Origin: Nitrosomonas aestuarii
Lineage (GTDB): Bacteria; Pseudomonadota; Gammaproteobacteria; Burkholderiales; Nitrosomonadaceae
DNA length: 50,009 nt
Assembly: GCF_003046585.1 (NCBI RefSeq)
Contig: NZ_QAAE01000022.1
Location: 1-50,009 of the forward strand
Direction of reading: 5' to 3'
Shown here: piece after piece, positions 25,874 through 35,536 of the stretch
Layout: each line of letters opens with the position of its first letter
Numbering within the stretch: the stretch's first letter is position 1
Notes under the pieces: generated by a model
Told to the model about the DNA's origin: nothing
Databases searched by the model: none
What the model saw: only the letters and a program-made list of their open reading frames with translations
Made by a program: the position numbers and the translations under genes

Positions 25874-27098
25874 GGGGTGGAATATTTTCTCTTTAAGTGA
25901 AATTACAAAAGAGAAAATTTCATACGGGATTGTTCAAGCTGGACCGCATGTTGAAGATGGCATACCCTATATTAGAAGCTCTGATGTCGGAGGGAAAATT
26001 GACATAGACTCACTCCAAAAAACTAGTAAAGAGATTCATCATAAATACCGGCGTTCTTCCGTTCACCCAGGCGATATTATATTTTCACTAAGGGGAAATA
26101 TTGGCGAAGTTAGCATTGTTCCAGACCATCTTTCTGATGCCAATCTAACTCAAGGTACTGCACGCATCTCTGTCGATCTAATCCATGATCGTTGGTTTGT
26201 TTTATATCAGCTTTCTAGCACCTTGATATTGAATCGAATTACTACCCTGAGTAAGGGGAGCACATTTAAAGAAATATCATTAGAAGAGCTGCGGAAAGTT
26301 CAAATACCAATTGCCCCCCTCCCCGAACAACAAAAAATTGCCCAAATCCTCTCCACCTGGGACAAAGCCATTGAAAAACTCCACACCCTAATCACCGCCA
26401 AACAAAAACGCAAAAAAGCCCTGATGCAGCAGCTGTTGACTGGGAAGAAGCGGTTTGCTGGATTTTTTGGGGAGTGGGCAGAAGTAGAACTTGGCAGTTT
26501 GTTTAAAGAAGTAAAAGAAAAGGTAGGAGAGAAAACCGCTATTCCTCACAGCATTACTGCTGGTGCCGGATTTGTTTCTCATGAAGAAAAATGGGGAAAG
26601 GATATTTCAGGTTCTCAATACGAAAATTATACGCTGCTTAAAAGAAATCAATTTTCTTACAACAAAGGTAATTCAAAAAAATATGCCTGCGGGTGTATGT
26701 ATTTACTTAAACATGCAGACGAAATAGCCGTACCGAATGTATTTATTAGCTTTGAACGCCATAAAGATAATGTTTGCAATGAGTTTTATGAGCAATATTT
26801 TATTGCGGATTATTGCGCTAGGGAATTAAGAAAGCACATTACAAGCGGAGCACGATCAGATGGTCTTCTTAATCTTAGTAAGGTAAATTTTTTCTCAGTG
26901 AAATTGCCGTCACCACCTTATAAAGAACAACAAAAAATAGCCTCAGTCCTCTCCGCAGCCGACAAAGAAATCGAAACCCACCAAAAAGAACTTTCTGCGT
27001 TAAAGCAACAAAAGAAAGGCCTGATGCAACAGCTTCTGACCGGCAAGAAGCGCGTTAAAATTGATGAGCCGGTCCAAATGGCCGCAGCCGGGGCATAA
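25860..27098 (+). CDS. hsdS: HsdS, type I specificity subunit
   Basis: HsdS gives the restriction-modification complex its bipartite DNA target. Two recognition domains are visible (residues 1-150 and about 205-345), each followed by a conserved helix. The helices PLPEQQKIAQILSTWDKAIE and PYKEQQKIASVLSAADKEIE act as spacers, each continuing into the shared LMQQLLTGKKR. The two TRDs differ and the second is AT-rich, as expected from TRD exchange. The gene overlaps hsdM by 14 bases (ATG inside the last codons of hsdM) and stops three bases before the hsdR start. Confidence 0.93.
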   Translation: MHVPEGWNIFSLSEITKEKISYGIVQAGPHVEDGIPYIRSSDVGGKIDIDSLQKTSKEIHHKYRRSSVHPGDIIFSLRGNIGEVSIVPDHLSDANLTQGTARISVDLIHDRWFVLYQLSSTLILNRITTLSKGSTFKEISLEELRKVQIPIAPLPEQQKIAQILSTWDKAIEKLHTLITAKQKRKKALMQQLLTGKKRFAGFFGEWAEVELGSLFKEVKEKVGEKTAIPHSITAGAGFVSHEEKWGKDISGSQYENYTLLKRNQFSYNKGNSKKYACGCMYLLKHADEIAVPNVFISFERHKDNVCNEFYEQYFIADYCARELRKHITSGARSDGLLNLSKVNFFSVKLPSPPYKEQQKIASVLSAADKEIETHQKELSALKQQKKGLMQQLLTGKKRVKIDEPVQMAAAGA

Positions 27099-27101
27099 TG
27101 A

Positions 27102-30100
27102 ATGCCTGCACATGATTATCTCGAAGACCTGTCCTCTTTACTGCCCGCTGTCAGCTTACTGAACACGCTTGGGTTTACCTACCTCACTCCTTCACAAAAC
27201 CTGGCCCTGCGCGGTGGCAGAACCTCCAGACTGATCCTGGAAAGTGTTTTGAAAGAACAGCTGCAGAAATTCAACGCTATTACCTTCAAAGGCAAGCAAT
27301 ACGCCTTCAGTGACAGCAATATCCAAAAAGCGGTACAGGCCCTGGCCGATATTCCTTTTGACAGCCTGATGAATACCAGTGAGCAGGTGTACGACCTGCT
27401 GACCCTGGGCAAAAGCCTGGAACAGACCATTGATGGCTATACCAAGAGCTTTTCCCTGCACTACATCGACTGGAAACATCCGCAAAACAATGTCTATCAC
27501 GTCTGCGATGAGTTTGTGCTGGAGCGCCGCAACAGTAAACTGACCCGCAGGCCGGACATTGTGCTGTTCGTCAATGGCATTCCCCTGGCAGTCATTGAAT
27601 GCAAGCGGCCAGACCTGAAAGAGGCGGCCCTCGAAGGCATCAGCCAGCATTTGCGCAATCAGCGCAGCGATGAAATCCCGGAACTGTTTACCTATGCCCA
27701 GATTCTGTTGTCAGTCAGTCAGAACAAAGCGCAATACGGTACCACCGGCACACCGGCCAGGTTCTGGGCCATCTGGAAAGAAGAAAATACAGATACACAG
27801 GAACAGCAATTGCATGAACTGGTTAATCTGCCCGCTAATAACGATTTTAAAGCCCTTCTCTTTGCCGAACGCGATCCGCAGCAACACCGGTATATGGAAA
27901 CAGTCTGGCAATCCGGTGAGCGCCTGCCTTCGCCGCAGGATAAAGCCATTCACAGCCTGTTGCGACCCGAGCGATTATTAGAGCTCGTTTATCAATACAT
28001 CGTCTTTGATAACAAGGAAAAGAAGATCTGCCGGTACCAGCAGTATTTTGCCGTTGCCGCAACGTTTGCACGGATCGCACACAGAAAAGGCGATACACAA
28101 CGCCCCGGCGGCGTGATCTGGCATACCACCGGTTCCGGAAAGTCTTTAACCATGGTCATGCTCGCCAAAGCACTTGCATTGGCACCCGATATTCCCAACC
28201 CCAGGATTGTGCTGGTGACCGACCGGGTGGACCTGGATGATCAGATTTATAAAACTTTCCATGCGTGCGGTAAGCCAGTGGTGCAGGCCAAAACCGGCGA
28301 ACATCTGATTGAACTGATTGCGCATAACAAAGCGGGCATTATCACCACGATTATTGACAAATTTGAATCGGCCAGCCGCAAACGCAGAATCAGCGATGAA
28401 AGCAGTAACATCTTTGTCCTGGTCGATGAATCGCACCGCTCTCAATACGGTATCTCTCATGCCAAAATGCAGAATGTCTTTCCGAACGCCTGCTATATCG
28501 GCTTTACCGGCACACCCCTGCTTCGAAAAGAAAAAACCACCCTGATGAAATTCGGGGGCAGCTTCATTCACAAATACACCATGAACCAGGCGGTCGCCGA
28601 TGGTGCCGTCACGCCCTTGCTCTACGAAGGCCGCATGAGCGAGCTGCATGGCGATAAAACACAGATTGATCGATGGTTTGAGCGCATTACCAAAGACCTG
28701 ACGACAGAACAACAGGCGGACTTAAAGAACAAATTCCGTCGTGAAGAAGAGCTCAGCAAATCCGAACAGCGTTTGGCTGAGATTGCCTATGATATCGGCC
28801 AGCATTTCAAAACCAACTTCAGCGGCACCGGAAAAAAAGGCCAGTTCGCCGTTTCCAGCAAAGCGATGGCGCTGCGGTATAAACGCTATTTTGATGAATT
28901 TGGCGATGTGACCGCAGAAGTGGTGATTTCACCACCGGATACCCGCGAAGGCAATAAAACAGTCGATGAAGATACGCTCGAAGCAGTACAGGCCTTCTGG
29001 AAAGCAATGATGGCCAGATACGGCAGCGATGAGAAATACCAGAAAAGCATCATCCACGCTTTTAAACATTCTGAAGAACCGGAAATACTGATTGTAGTGG
29101 ATAAGCTGCTCACCGGCTTTGATGCGCCCAGAAACAGCGTGCTGTATCTGGATAAACGGTTAAAAGAACATAACATCCTGCAAGCCATTGCCCGCGTGAA
29201 CCGTTTGTTTGAAGGCAAGGATTATGGACTGATTCTCGATTACCGGGGAATCTTTGGTGAACTGAATGATGCCATTGATACCTACGCGGCACTGGAGAAT
29301 GAAGGCTTTGATCCGGAAGATATCGAAGGCACACTGACCGATGTGACCGAAGAGATCAGGTTATTGCCGCAGCGGCATACCAACACCTGGGAAGTGTTCA
29401 AAGCAGTTGAGAACCGGCAGGACCTGGAAGCGATGCAGCGCCATCTGGAACCGGAAGACCGCCGGCAGCGCTTTTATGAAGCACTTGCCCGTTTTGCCAA
29501 AACGCTGCAGATCGCGTTGTCCAATGCCAGATTCCAGGATGAAACACCCGAGCACAGAATTGCCCGCTACAAGGATGACCTGAAATATTTCCTGAACCTG
29601 CGCCAGGCGGTCAAACAGCGCTATGGTGAGGCGGTTGATTATTCCGCCTATGAAAAGCAAATCCGCAACATGGTCAATAAATATATTGGTGCTGATGCAG
29701 TCAAACAGCTGATTGAACCTGTCAATGTGTTTGCCATTGACGAATTTGAGAAGGAGATAGAATCCATCGACGGTGATGCCGCAAAAGCGGATGCCATTGC
29801 GTCTCGAATGAAGAAGACCATCACCGAAAAGATGGAAGAAGATCCGGCCTTGTATAAACGCCTGTCTGAGCTGATTGACGAAGCCATAGCCGAGCATCGG
29901 GCCAAACGGCTCTCCGATGCTGAATTCCTGAGAAAGATACGCAAATCCCTGGATGAACTGCGTGGAAAAGCGCATTCGGATCTGCCGGATGTTTTAAACC
30001 ATCGTGATGAAGCCAAAGCCTATTATGGTGTGATTCAAGCGCCGATGTCCGGCTTTAATGTACCTGGCTATTTACCGGATGATTTTGCTGCGGAAACTGC

Positions 30101-30296
30101 GGTGCGGTTAGAAGATATTATTCGCGATCATAAAATACGCGACTGGACCAAAAACCAGGATGTTAAAAACACCATGATGAATGAGATTGAAGACTATCTC
30201 TACAGTCTTAAAGGGCGTTATGAACTGGCACTGGGTATGGACATGATTGAACAGATCACCCAGCAGGTGCTGGCCATCGCAGAGCGCCGTGGCTAA
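27102..30296 (+). CDS. hsdR: HsdR, type I restriction endonuclease subunit
   Basis: HsdR translocates DNA with ATP and cuts it when the target is unmethylated. The N-terminal PD-(D/E)xK nuclease shows Asp152 and IECK (Glu166, Lys168). The helicase part has Walker A WHTTGSGKSLTMV (about 345), the DESH box VDESHRSQYG and GFTGTPLL, then motif VI region QAIARVNRLF. A C-terminal helical domain, the HsdM contact in this family, completes 1064 residues, a normal length. All catalytic residues look intact, so the system should be active. The stop overlaps the next ATG (TAATG). Confidence 0.95.
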   Translation: MPAHDYLEDLSSLLPAVSLLNTLGFTYLTPSQNLALRGGRTSRLILESVLKEQLQKFNAITFKGKQYAFSDSNIQKAVQALADIPFDSLMNTSEQVYDLLTLGKSLEQTIDGYTKSFSLHYIDWKHPQNNVYHVCDEFVLERRNSKLTRRPDIVLFVNGIPLAVIECKRPDLKEAALEGISQHLRNQRSDEIPELFTYAQILLSVSQNKAQYGTTGTPARFWAIWKEENTDTQEQQLHELVNLPANNDFKALLFAERDPQQHRYMETVWQSGERLPSPQDKAIHSLLRPERLLELVYQYIVFDNKEKKICRYQQYFAVAATFARIAHRKGDTQRPGGVIWHTTGSGKSLTMVMLAKALALAPDIPNPRIVLVTDRVDLDDQIYKTFHACGKPVVQAKTGEHLIELIAHNKAGIITTIIDKFESASRKRRISDESSNIFVLVDESHRSQYGISHAKMQNVFPNACYIGFTGTPLLRKEKTTLMKFGGSFIHKYTMNQAVADGAVTPLLYEGRMSELHGDKTQIDRWFERITKDLTTEQQADLKNKFRREEELSKSEQRLAEIAYDIGQHFKTNFSGTGKKGQFAVSSKAMALRYKRYFDEFGDVTAEVVISPPDTREGNKTVDEDTLEAVQAFWKAMMARYGSDEKYQKSIIHAFKHSEEPEILIVVDKLLTGFDAPRNSVLYLDKRLKEHNILQAIARVNRLFEGKDYGLILDYRGIFGELNDAIDTYAALENEGFDPEDIEGTLTDVTEEIRLLPQRHTNTWEVFKAVENRQDLEAMQRHLEPEDRRQRFYEALARFAKTLQIALSNARFQDETPEHRIARYKDDLKYFLNLRQAVKQRYGEAVDYSAYEKQIRNMVNKYIGADAVKQLIEPVNVFAIDEFEKEIESIDGDAAKADAIASRMKKTITEKMEEDPALYKRLSELIDEAIAEHRAKRLSDAEFLRKIRKSLDELRGKAHSDLPDVLNHRDEAKAYYGVIQAPMSGFNVPGYLPDDFAAETAVRLEDIIRDHKIRDWTKNQDVKNTMMNEIEDYLYSLKGRYELALGMDMIEQITQQVLAIAERRG

Positions 30297-31069
30297 TGGG
30301 CATTGGCCCCATGATGATGAAAGCGCGTAACAATAAGGCCCGTCAGGGACAGCCGTCTTCTGTTTTCTTTGGCCAGACAGAAATTAATTACGCCATCCAT
30401 TTCTGTGAACGCAAAACCCTGGCGATCCATGTTTATCCTGATGGCAATGTGATTGTTGATGCGCCCATTGCGGCCAGCAATCAAGCTATTGCGGACAAGG
30501 TAAAGAAAAAAGCCCGCTGGATATTTAAACAACAACTGAAGTTTGCGTCCTACCCCCCTGCCCTGTCGCAACGCCAATATGTCTCTGGAGAAACACACCG
30601 TTATTTAGGGCGGCAATACCGGCTCAAGGTGACAAAAGGAAACAATGAGTGTGTCAAGCTGTTGCATGGCCATCTACTGATAGAAACAACCGATCCGGAA
30701 AACCGGTTACAGGTGAAAGCACTTTTGCAGCACTGGATTCGCCTGCGAGCCAGGGTGGTATTTTGGGAGCGTTATGATGCCTGTGTTCAGCAGGTTGCAA
30801 AACTAGGCATAACCCATCATTTGGGCATCCAGCTTCGCTTTATGTCTAAGCGTTGGGGAAGCTGCACCGGACGAGGCAATATTATTCTGAATCCCGAACT
30901 GGTTGCGGCGCCAAAAGACTGCATTGATTATGTAATTACGCATGAGCTTTGTCATTTGAAAGAGCGTAATCACAGCCCGGCATTTTATAAATTACTGACG
31001 AGCGTGATGAAGGACTGGGAATTGAGGCGCAAGCGGCTTAATGAACTGGTTGCGGTCAGGTTTGTTTAA
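30296..31069 (+). CDS. YgjP-type metallopeptidase, associated with the type I RM operon
   Basis: The protein belongs to the YgjP/DUF45 family of zincin-like proteins. The active-site motif is VITHELCHLKERNHSPAFYKLL (HELCH), preceded by LRFMSKRWGSCTGRGNIILNPEL. No membrane segment or signal is visible, so it acts in the cytoplasm. Such genes commonly end type I restriction operons; a role in regulating HsdR by proteolysis has been suggested for related cases but is inference here. Its start overlaps the hsdR stop by one base (TAATG), showing translational coupling. Confidence 0.85.
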   Translation: MGIGPMMMKARNNKARQGQPSSVFFGQTEINYAIHFCERKTLAIHVYPDGNVIVDAPIAASNQAIADKVKKKARWIFKQQLKFASYPPALSQRQYVSGETHRYLGRQYRLKVTKGNNECVKLLHGHLLIETTDPENRLQVKALLQHWIRLRARVVFWERYDACVQQVAKLGITHHLGIQLRFMSKRWGSCTGRGNIILNPELVAAPKDCIDYVITHELCHLKERNHSPAFYKLLTSVMKDWELRRKRLNELVAVRFV

Positions 31070-31198
31070 AGCAACTGGGCGGTACTGCGCTGAATTAATT
31101 CGATATGGCCTGACGGTTGGTTGTTGGTCAAAAGCGGCCCATTCCGGACATTCATCAGGTTTGCAGCATACTGTACTGCGGCCCTTCGAACTGGCAAT

Positions 31199-32191
31199 TC
31201 AGCGCTTGTAGCAATAGTCGATGATTTCGTTGAACCCCACCTCTTCACGCGCCAGTCTCACTTCCAATTCGTTCAGGTGTGCGATGCTGGGCAATTCATT
31301 AGTTCCCAATATTTCAACCGAGAATTCGGTTTTGTAACCTTTTCCAACTCTCGAGAACTCACCGCTGAGCTGGCTCAAGATGTTGTCTCTTAGCAAGAGT
31401 TGGTTTCGTCGGAAGCGGATCAGTCTGTGACAAAAGAAGAAGTCTGAGCGCTTTGACGAGTCATATTTTCTACCGTTCCAGCCGGTACTTCGCGTGGCAC
31501 GATACAAAGCGCGATCTTGCGTATCTCTCCACACACTGAAATCGAAATAGTTGGTCGGATTCGGGTTCTCGTATGTGGCCTGTGGATGGAAATTGGTTTC
31601 CCCAAATTGGTGTTTGTCAAGGACAGCCAAAGTTCTGTTCTGTGCGGATAGCATGCGTTTGATTGATGTTGGCATGTTGAAGCGCATTACTTTGGCTGCA
31701 TCCAAGATACGTATTTCTCTCGGAAGTTCCTCGTCATCTCGATTCCAGTGTCTTTCCCTGCGATTGGGCACCCACTGAATATGCGCACCAAAGAGGCGTA
31801 CAACGCCGACTGAACTGAACGAAGTTACGTGGATTACTTCCTGTTCTGTATCGTCGTGAAGGAAATAGTACGCTCTTCCGAAGCAAATTAGCGAATGAGC
31901 TATTTCCTCCACCAACTCACGTATCGTGTCGTCAACCTGATGTGGTGCGCATCTCGTCTTAACGTTACCAAGTAGCTTTTGCATGAGTTCGCCGTCATTC
32001 GACACGATCTCGAATAGATTACTGCTTCGACTATTCATCAAGTGGAACAATCTCGCAAAATCCTCATCAAACATCCGGCGATTGAAGTCTTGTTCCTGCC
32101 GTTCGCGCTTGACGAAAAGGCTATCAACTAACCCAATCTGCTCATCGCAAAAGCGATACCAGAGTGAAGGCTCAGCCCTGAAAATCTTCAT
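31199..32191 (-). CDS. uncharacterised protein, 330 aa, partner of the 831-aa membrane protein
   Basis: I do not recognise this protein. It is soluble, basic and rich in Arg and Phe. A middle part, LVEEIAHSLICFGRAYYFLHDD followed by HVTSFSSVGVVRLFGAHIQWVP, vaguely recalls the pattern of phage portal proteins, but this is not strong. The C-terminus is helical (NELEVRLAREEVGFNEIIDYCYKR). I start at the ATG at 32191, inside the last codons of the upstream gene (20-base overlap), because MKIFRAEPSLW then begins the protein; a longer frame would run far into the neighbour. The overlap argues for coupled synthesis and a joint function. It ends convergent to the restriction operon. Confidence 0.6.
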   Translation of the reverse strand: MKIFRAEPSLWYRFCDEQIGLVDSLFVKRERQEQDFNRRMFDEDFARLFHLMNSRSSNLFEIVSNDGELMQKLLGNVKTRCAPHQVDDTIRELVEEIAHSLICFGRAYYFLHDDTEQEVIHVTSFSSVGVVRLFGAHIQWVPNRRERHWNRDDEELPREIRILDAAKVMRFNMPTSIKRMLSAQNRTLAVLDKHQFGETNFHPQATYENPNPTNYFDFSVWRDTQDRALYRATRSTGWNGRKYDSSKRSDFFFCHRLIRFRRNQLLLRDNILSQLSGEFSRVGKGYKTEFSVEILGTNELPSIAHLNELEVRLAREEVGFNEIIDYCYKR

Positions 32192-34667
32192 GTTGCAACT
32201 CTTCGTCGTCTTCACGTATCCGGCGAGCAAGGGCGGTGATGTGTTGGTCGATATTGAAGTTAATTGGCTCGAGTTGCGGCACAACTTGTTTTGCAAAAAA
32301 CAGATGAGATGCTTCAGAAAGTGATCTTAAAAACTCCCTCACGATTTTATTTGGGTGCTGTTTCCCTTGCCCCATACTGATTTGGCCTTTAAATCCATCG
32401 CTTCTCATTCGATGTTCGAATGAGATTTTCCATTTTGTCCGGATTAGACCACGCGGTGACAAATGTATACTGAAGCTGTACGGGTTTGAAAGGAGCACCA
32501 TTCGTTTTAAGTATTGTTGCTTGTCGGTAGCATGCTCAATCCAAGTATCGAATTTGGCAAGGGCACTCTCCGACAACTTCTCATTGTCGAAGTATGCCCC
32601 GTAGAGGATGGCAAAGCCTAAGACTGACGCCAAGTCATTGATAACCGTTGAAATAAGATGAAGTCGGAACTCATCGTTTACGTCGAGTGAAGGATCCGTG
32701 AACTTCGAATCTGCCGCCAGAAACGCTAGGGACAAGAACATCGGGAGAACCTTGTCCAACCTACTTTCATCGTTTTGTTCGAGCGCGCTTATGCATGCTT
32801 CTGCCAGTTCGAAGTAGATCTGCCCAAAATGATCCGGCAGTTCATCGTTGTGTTTTGATTCAAATATATGTCCGACCATAGCTTTGCTACCGAGCCTGCT
32901 AATTGCATCATCTCGCGCAGAAGCGAGCTGCTGGGTCATCTCAACAATGTTTATCTCAGGCAGTTTGTACGGCTCTTCGGTGTAGTGCCCATACCCCTGA
33001 TACCGATCTAGGAGCTGGGCGAGTTCATCGAACCAGCGTGGTAGTTTCCAATGGCTATGTAAGCTTGCTAGGACGACCTGCGTTGCGGCCTTTGACATTT
33101 TCAACTTTGTCAGTGACTCCACAAAATCTGGAACCATATTTTGGTAAAAGTCGCATACCGCAGGAAGGACTTCTGCGTAGTGCTGCAACAGCTTTTGGAC
33201 TGCCAACTGTTGAACGTATTTTGGCTTGGATAGGCGTCGCCCCTCAATCTCTTGCTCAAACTCAATGCGTTCGACGATGAAGGCGAGCTCCACTTGCAGA
33301 AAAGCGGGTAGACAGCGCAAGGACTTTTCGCTCCACTCGTCCGTCTCAAAGAATTGTTTCAGCACTTTTTCAAAGGTCATCATTCGACGCAGAGTTTCTA
33401 TGCAGAGATTGCTCCCCAGCGCAGCCCATGTGTCTGCTATGCTAATCTTTATATTCGCTGTTTCATCATCCACTACAGCGTCCGATAAGCCGAAAGCCTG
33501 TTCAATGATTTCCTTGAATCTTTTGAGTTCTTGTATGCCGACGTCGAACTGAAACCTTTCCGCATACGCTAAAACTCGGCTTGAAAAGCGGCCGATGAGT
33601 TTCAACGTAAGATCGAAGTCACCGACTTGAAATGCGAGCTCAATGTGGCCTGCCAATCTGTCCACGATCTTGTTTTCAAGCCATTGGTGATCTGGGTTTT
33701 CCTCAACCAGCATTTGCTGGCTGCTCTGTTGCAGCGCCATAGACGTCGCACTGTCACCAGCTAAAAACCATTGCTTGTGCTTTCTTCGCCTTGGAAACCA
33801 ATAGCTATTTTGGTCGATTGTATGTTTCCGTTGGAGGTAGTGCAGCAGCAAGGCCGTATAGTCATGGGACAGCGTAGGCAGCTTGTCTTCCAGTCCCTCC
33901 TTGTCCGCTTTGACACGATCATCAATATAGGCGAGTTGCTCAAGGGCCTGTCGTGCCGCCCTCGAGTGATAGTTGGATAAAGCAATTGAATTCCGAGGGT
34001 TTGCTGCACCTTCGATGTGATGAGCGATGCTGGGGAGTATCTCGCTGTGAACCAGCGGAAGGAGGTCAAAGAAATTGAACAGCCTCTGGCCCAAAGGAAA
34101 CAAGGCCAAAGCACTCAACAAAGTCAAAGTCGTACCGACAACATAAACGAACAGGCCGGGTTCGAATCCAAACAGAGGCGAGGCGGTTGCTACTAAACAG
34201 AAAATAGCTGCAAGCACCAAAACCCGAGAATACACGCTGCCCACCTGCTCATTGGTGAGCATTTGGATAATATCCTGGCGAAGCCTAGTGTAACCAGCGC
34301 TCAGTATGATGCCAATTGTAGCGAAGTAGATCGAGAATATCGCAGTGAGCAGTTGGGCGTACAGCCTGAGCTGCTCGATGTTAAAATCTTTGTCTTCTAC
34401 ACTGAGTGGCAGGGGCCAAGACAGGTTACTTCTGATATTACCCTCAACGAAATTCAGTGCTGCCAAAGCCAAAACAACCAAAAAAAGGCTTTTCATCCCG
34501 ATCCATGCGAAAGAGCCTAAAATACGGGCGTTTGCCTTTGCTTTGGTGACTGAGGCGCTCCTCTTGTACGCGTTGCGCTCGAAGACAAAGCCAATCTTTC
34601 CTAGCCATGTTCGAAACTTCCAAAACCAAGACCTGGAACTTATCCAGATTTTCAGCCGATCAATCAA
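32172..34667 (-). CDS. large membrane-anchored protein of unknown function, 831 aa
   Basis: I cannot assign a family. The first 220 residues hold at least four hydrophobic helices (IGMKSLFLVVLALAALNFV, LLTAIFSIYFATIGIILSA, VLVLAAIFCLVATASPLFGF, FVYVVGTTLTLLSALALF). The topology resembles DUF2254-type membrane proteins, but I see no firm motif. The remaining 600 residues are soluble and helical, with many Leu/Glu/Lys/Asp-rich segments. It reads like a membrane effector or sensor with a large cytoplasmic scaffold. It precedes the 330-residue gene (20-base overlap) and lies beside a complete type I restriction operon, so a defence role is plausible but unproven. Confidence 0.7.
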   Translation of the reverse strand: MIDRLKIWISSRSWFWKFRTWLGKIGFVFERNAYKRSASVTKAKANARILGSFAWIGMKSLFLVVLALAALNFVEGNIRSNLSWPLPLSVEDKDFNIEQLRLYAQLLTAIFSIYFATIGIILSAGYTRLRQDIIQMLTNEQVGSVYSRVLVLAAIFCLVATASPLFGFEPGLFVYVVGTTLTLLSALALFPLGQRLFNFFDLLPLVHSEILPSIAHHIEGAANPRNSIALSNYHSRAARQALEQLAYIDDRVKADKEGLEDKLPTLSHDYTALLLHYLQRKHTIDQNSYWFPRRRKHKQWFLAGDSATSMALQQSSQQMLVEENPDHQWLENKIVDRLAGHIELAFQVGDFDLTLKLIGRFSSRVLAYAERFQFDVGIQELKRFKEIIEQAFGLSDAVVDDETANIKISIADTWAALGSNLCIETLRRMMTFEKVLKQFFETDEWSEKSLRCLPAFLQVELAFIVERIEFEQEIEGRRLSKPKYVQQLAVQKLLQHYAEVLPAVCDFYQNMVPDFVESLTKLKMSKAATQVVLASLHSHWKLPRWFDELAQLLDRYQGYGHYTEEPYKLPEINIVEMTQQLASARDDAISRLGSKAMVGHIFESKHNDELPDHFGQIYFELAEACISALEQNDESRLDKVLPMFLSLAFLAADSKFTDPSLDVNDEFRLHLISTVINDLASVLGFAILYGAYFDNEKLSESALAKFDTWIEHATDKQQYLKRMVLLSNPYSFSIHLSPRGLIRTKWKISFEHRMRSDGFKGQISMGQGKQHPNKIVREFLRSLSEASHLFFAKQVVPQLEPINFNIDQHITALARRIREDDEELQHEDFQG

Positions 34668-34694
34668 AAAGTGCTCACTCTCAATGCTTACTAC

Positions 34695-35033
34695 TCACAT
34701 ATAGTTGGGTCCGTTTCCAATTGCGAGAATGTGGAGCCACGATCGTGCTGTGAGTGTTATAGAATCTTCAATTATTCGGAAGCCATTTTGCTTCAAACTT
34801 TCAAGCGACGGCACGACTTCTAAATGACCGCTTAAAGCTTGCTCGGCTGCTACATTGCACCCGCAGAGAACGTCCGCCATTGGTCGAAAGCGACTCAAAG
34901 CGGGCGGCGAGATAGAACGAAATTTCATATTTACAGTGGTAACGCCACCAGCAGCGGCACGCAAACTAGAACGAAGCGGTGGCTCTTTTGTGTGTCTCTG
35001 GATTGCCCTGTTAGCTTTGACTGTAATCGACAT
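34695..35033 (-). CDS. questionable ORF, 112 aa, between two genes of the operon
   Basis: The frame overlaps the upstream gene's stop by 23 bases and ends 27 bases before the 831-residue gene, which fits an operon member. But the sequence (KANRAIQRHTKEPPLRSSLRAAAGG, later CGCNVAAEQALSGHLEV) has no recognisable pattern, no good ribosome-binding site and unusual codon use. It may be a spurious frame covering a rearrangement junction. Confidence 0.3.
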   Translation of the reverse strand: MSITVKANRAIQRHTKEPPLRSSLRAAAGGVTTVNMKFRSISPPALSRFRPMADVLCGCNVAAEQALSGHLEVVPSLESLKQNGFRIIEDSITLTARSWLHILAIGNGPNYM

Positions 35034-35328
35034 TGCGATCTATATTATCAAGCCACTTTTCGTGGCGATCCGAATAAATTCGGAGGTCTTTTGTCTCACT
35101 CTCCACGCTATTTAATTGTTGCTCTAGCTTTGATATTATTTCTAGCTGTGACTCAATCTCTTTGGCGAGAAATTTAATTTGCGACTCATTTCTTTGGCGA
35201 AGTATATCTTGGGCTAATACAGAAAATACAATCATAGATAGAATTATAGAAATTGTCGTTCCTGCTTCATGATACGTGAAATATCCAGCTACAGCGGTAA
35301 AGATAATACTGAATATAAGTTTCCCCAT
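35011..35328 (-). CDS. small membrane protein with coiled coil
   Basis: The 105-residue product has two short hydrophobic helices at its N-terminus (LIFSIIFTAVAGYFTYHEAG and ISIILSMIVFSVLAQDIL). A coiled coil follows (IKFLAKEIESQLEIISKLEQQLNSVESETKDL). It should sit in the inner membrane with the coiled coil in the cytoplasm. The ATG at 35328 has GGAG nine bases upstream; an ATG at 35343 would add five residues. It could be the first gene of the unknown minus-strand operon. It is much more AT-rich than its neighbours, suggesting separate acquisition. Confidence 0.5.
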   Translation of the reverse strand: MGKLIFSIIFTAVAGYFTYHEAGTTISIILSMIVFSVLAQDILRQRNESQIKFLAKEIESQLEIISKLEQQLNSVESETKDLRIYSDRHEKWLDNIDRNVDYSQS

Positions 35329-35395
35329 TACTTGAATCTCCATGTAAAGCTAACACCTAGTTAAACGACGAAGACGCCGAGGATCAAAATGTAAT

Positions 35396-35536
35396 TTACA
35401 CTTTGGTCGTAGGTGCTTCGTCCGAAGTGACTTCACGGGTAATATATCCAGCCAATTTTTTCTTCGGTTGAGTAATTTCGGCGTGTTGCGCTTCGAATAT
35501 CCCGCGCCGTTTTTTCAGTGCTGTGTTTTGCGTCAT
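35396..35536 (-). CDS. short ORF, 46 aa
   Basis: On the minus strand ATG at 35536 opens a frame of 46 codons to a TAA at 35396. The product is basic at first (MTQNTALKKRRGIFEAQHAE) and polar after that. A moderate AGAAG lies just upstream. It resembles the unstructured N-termini of plasmid-borne regulators and could be a truncated gene. No function can be given. Confidence 0.3.
   Translation of the reverse strand: MTQNTALKKRRGIFEAQHAEITQPKKKLAGYITREVTSDEAPTTKV

Noticed and set aside
28146..28712. Long minus-strand frame inside hsdR
   Set aside because: Antisense to the helicase motifs of HsdR; no signal or family pattern.
34937..35025. A further attC-like site inside the unknown operon
   Set aside because: The TAAC and GTTA end boxes are present, but the inner arms are not complementary and the outer boxes break the RYYYAAC/GTTRRRY pattern.
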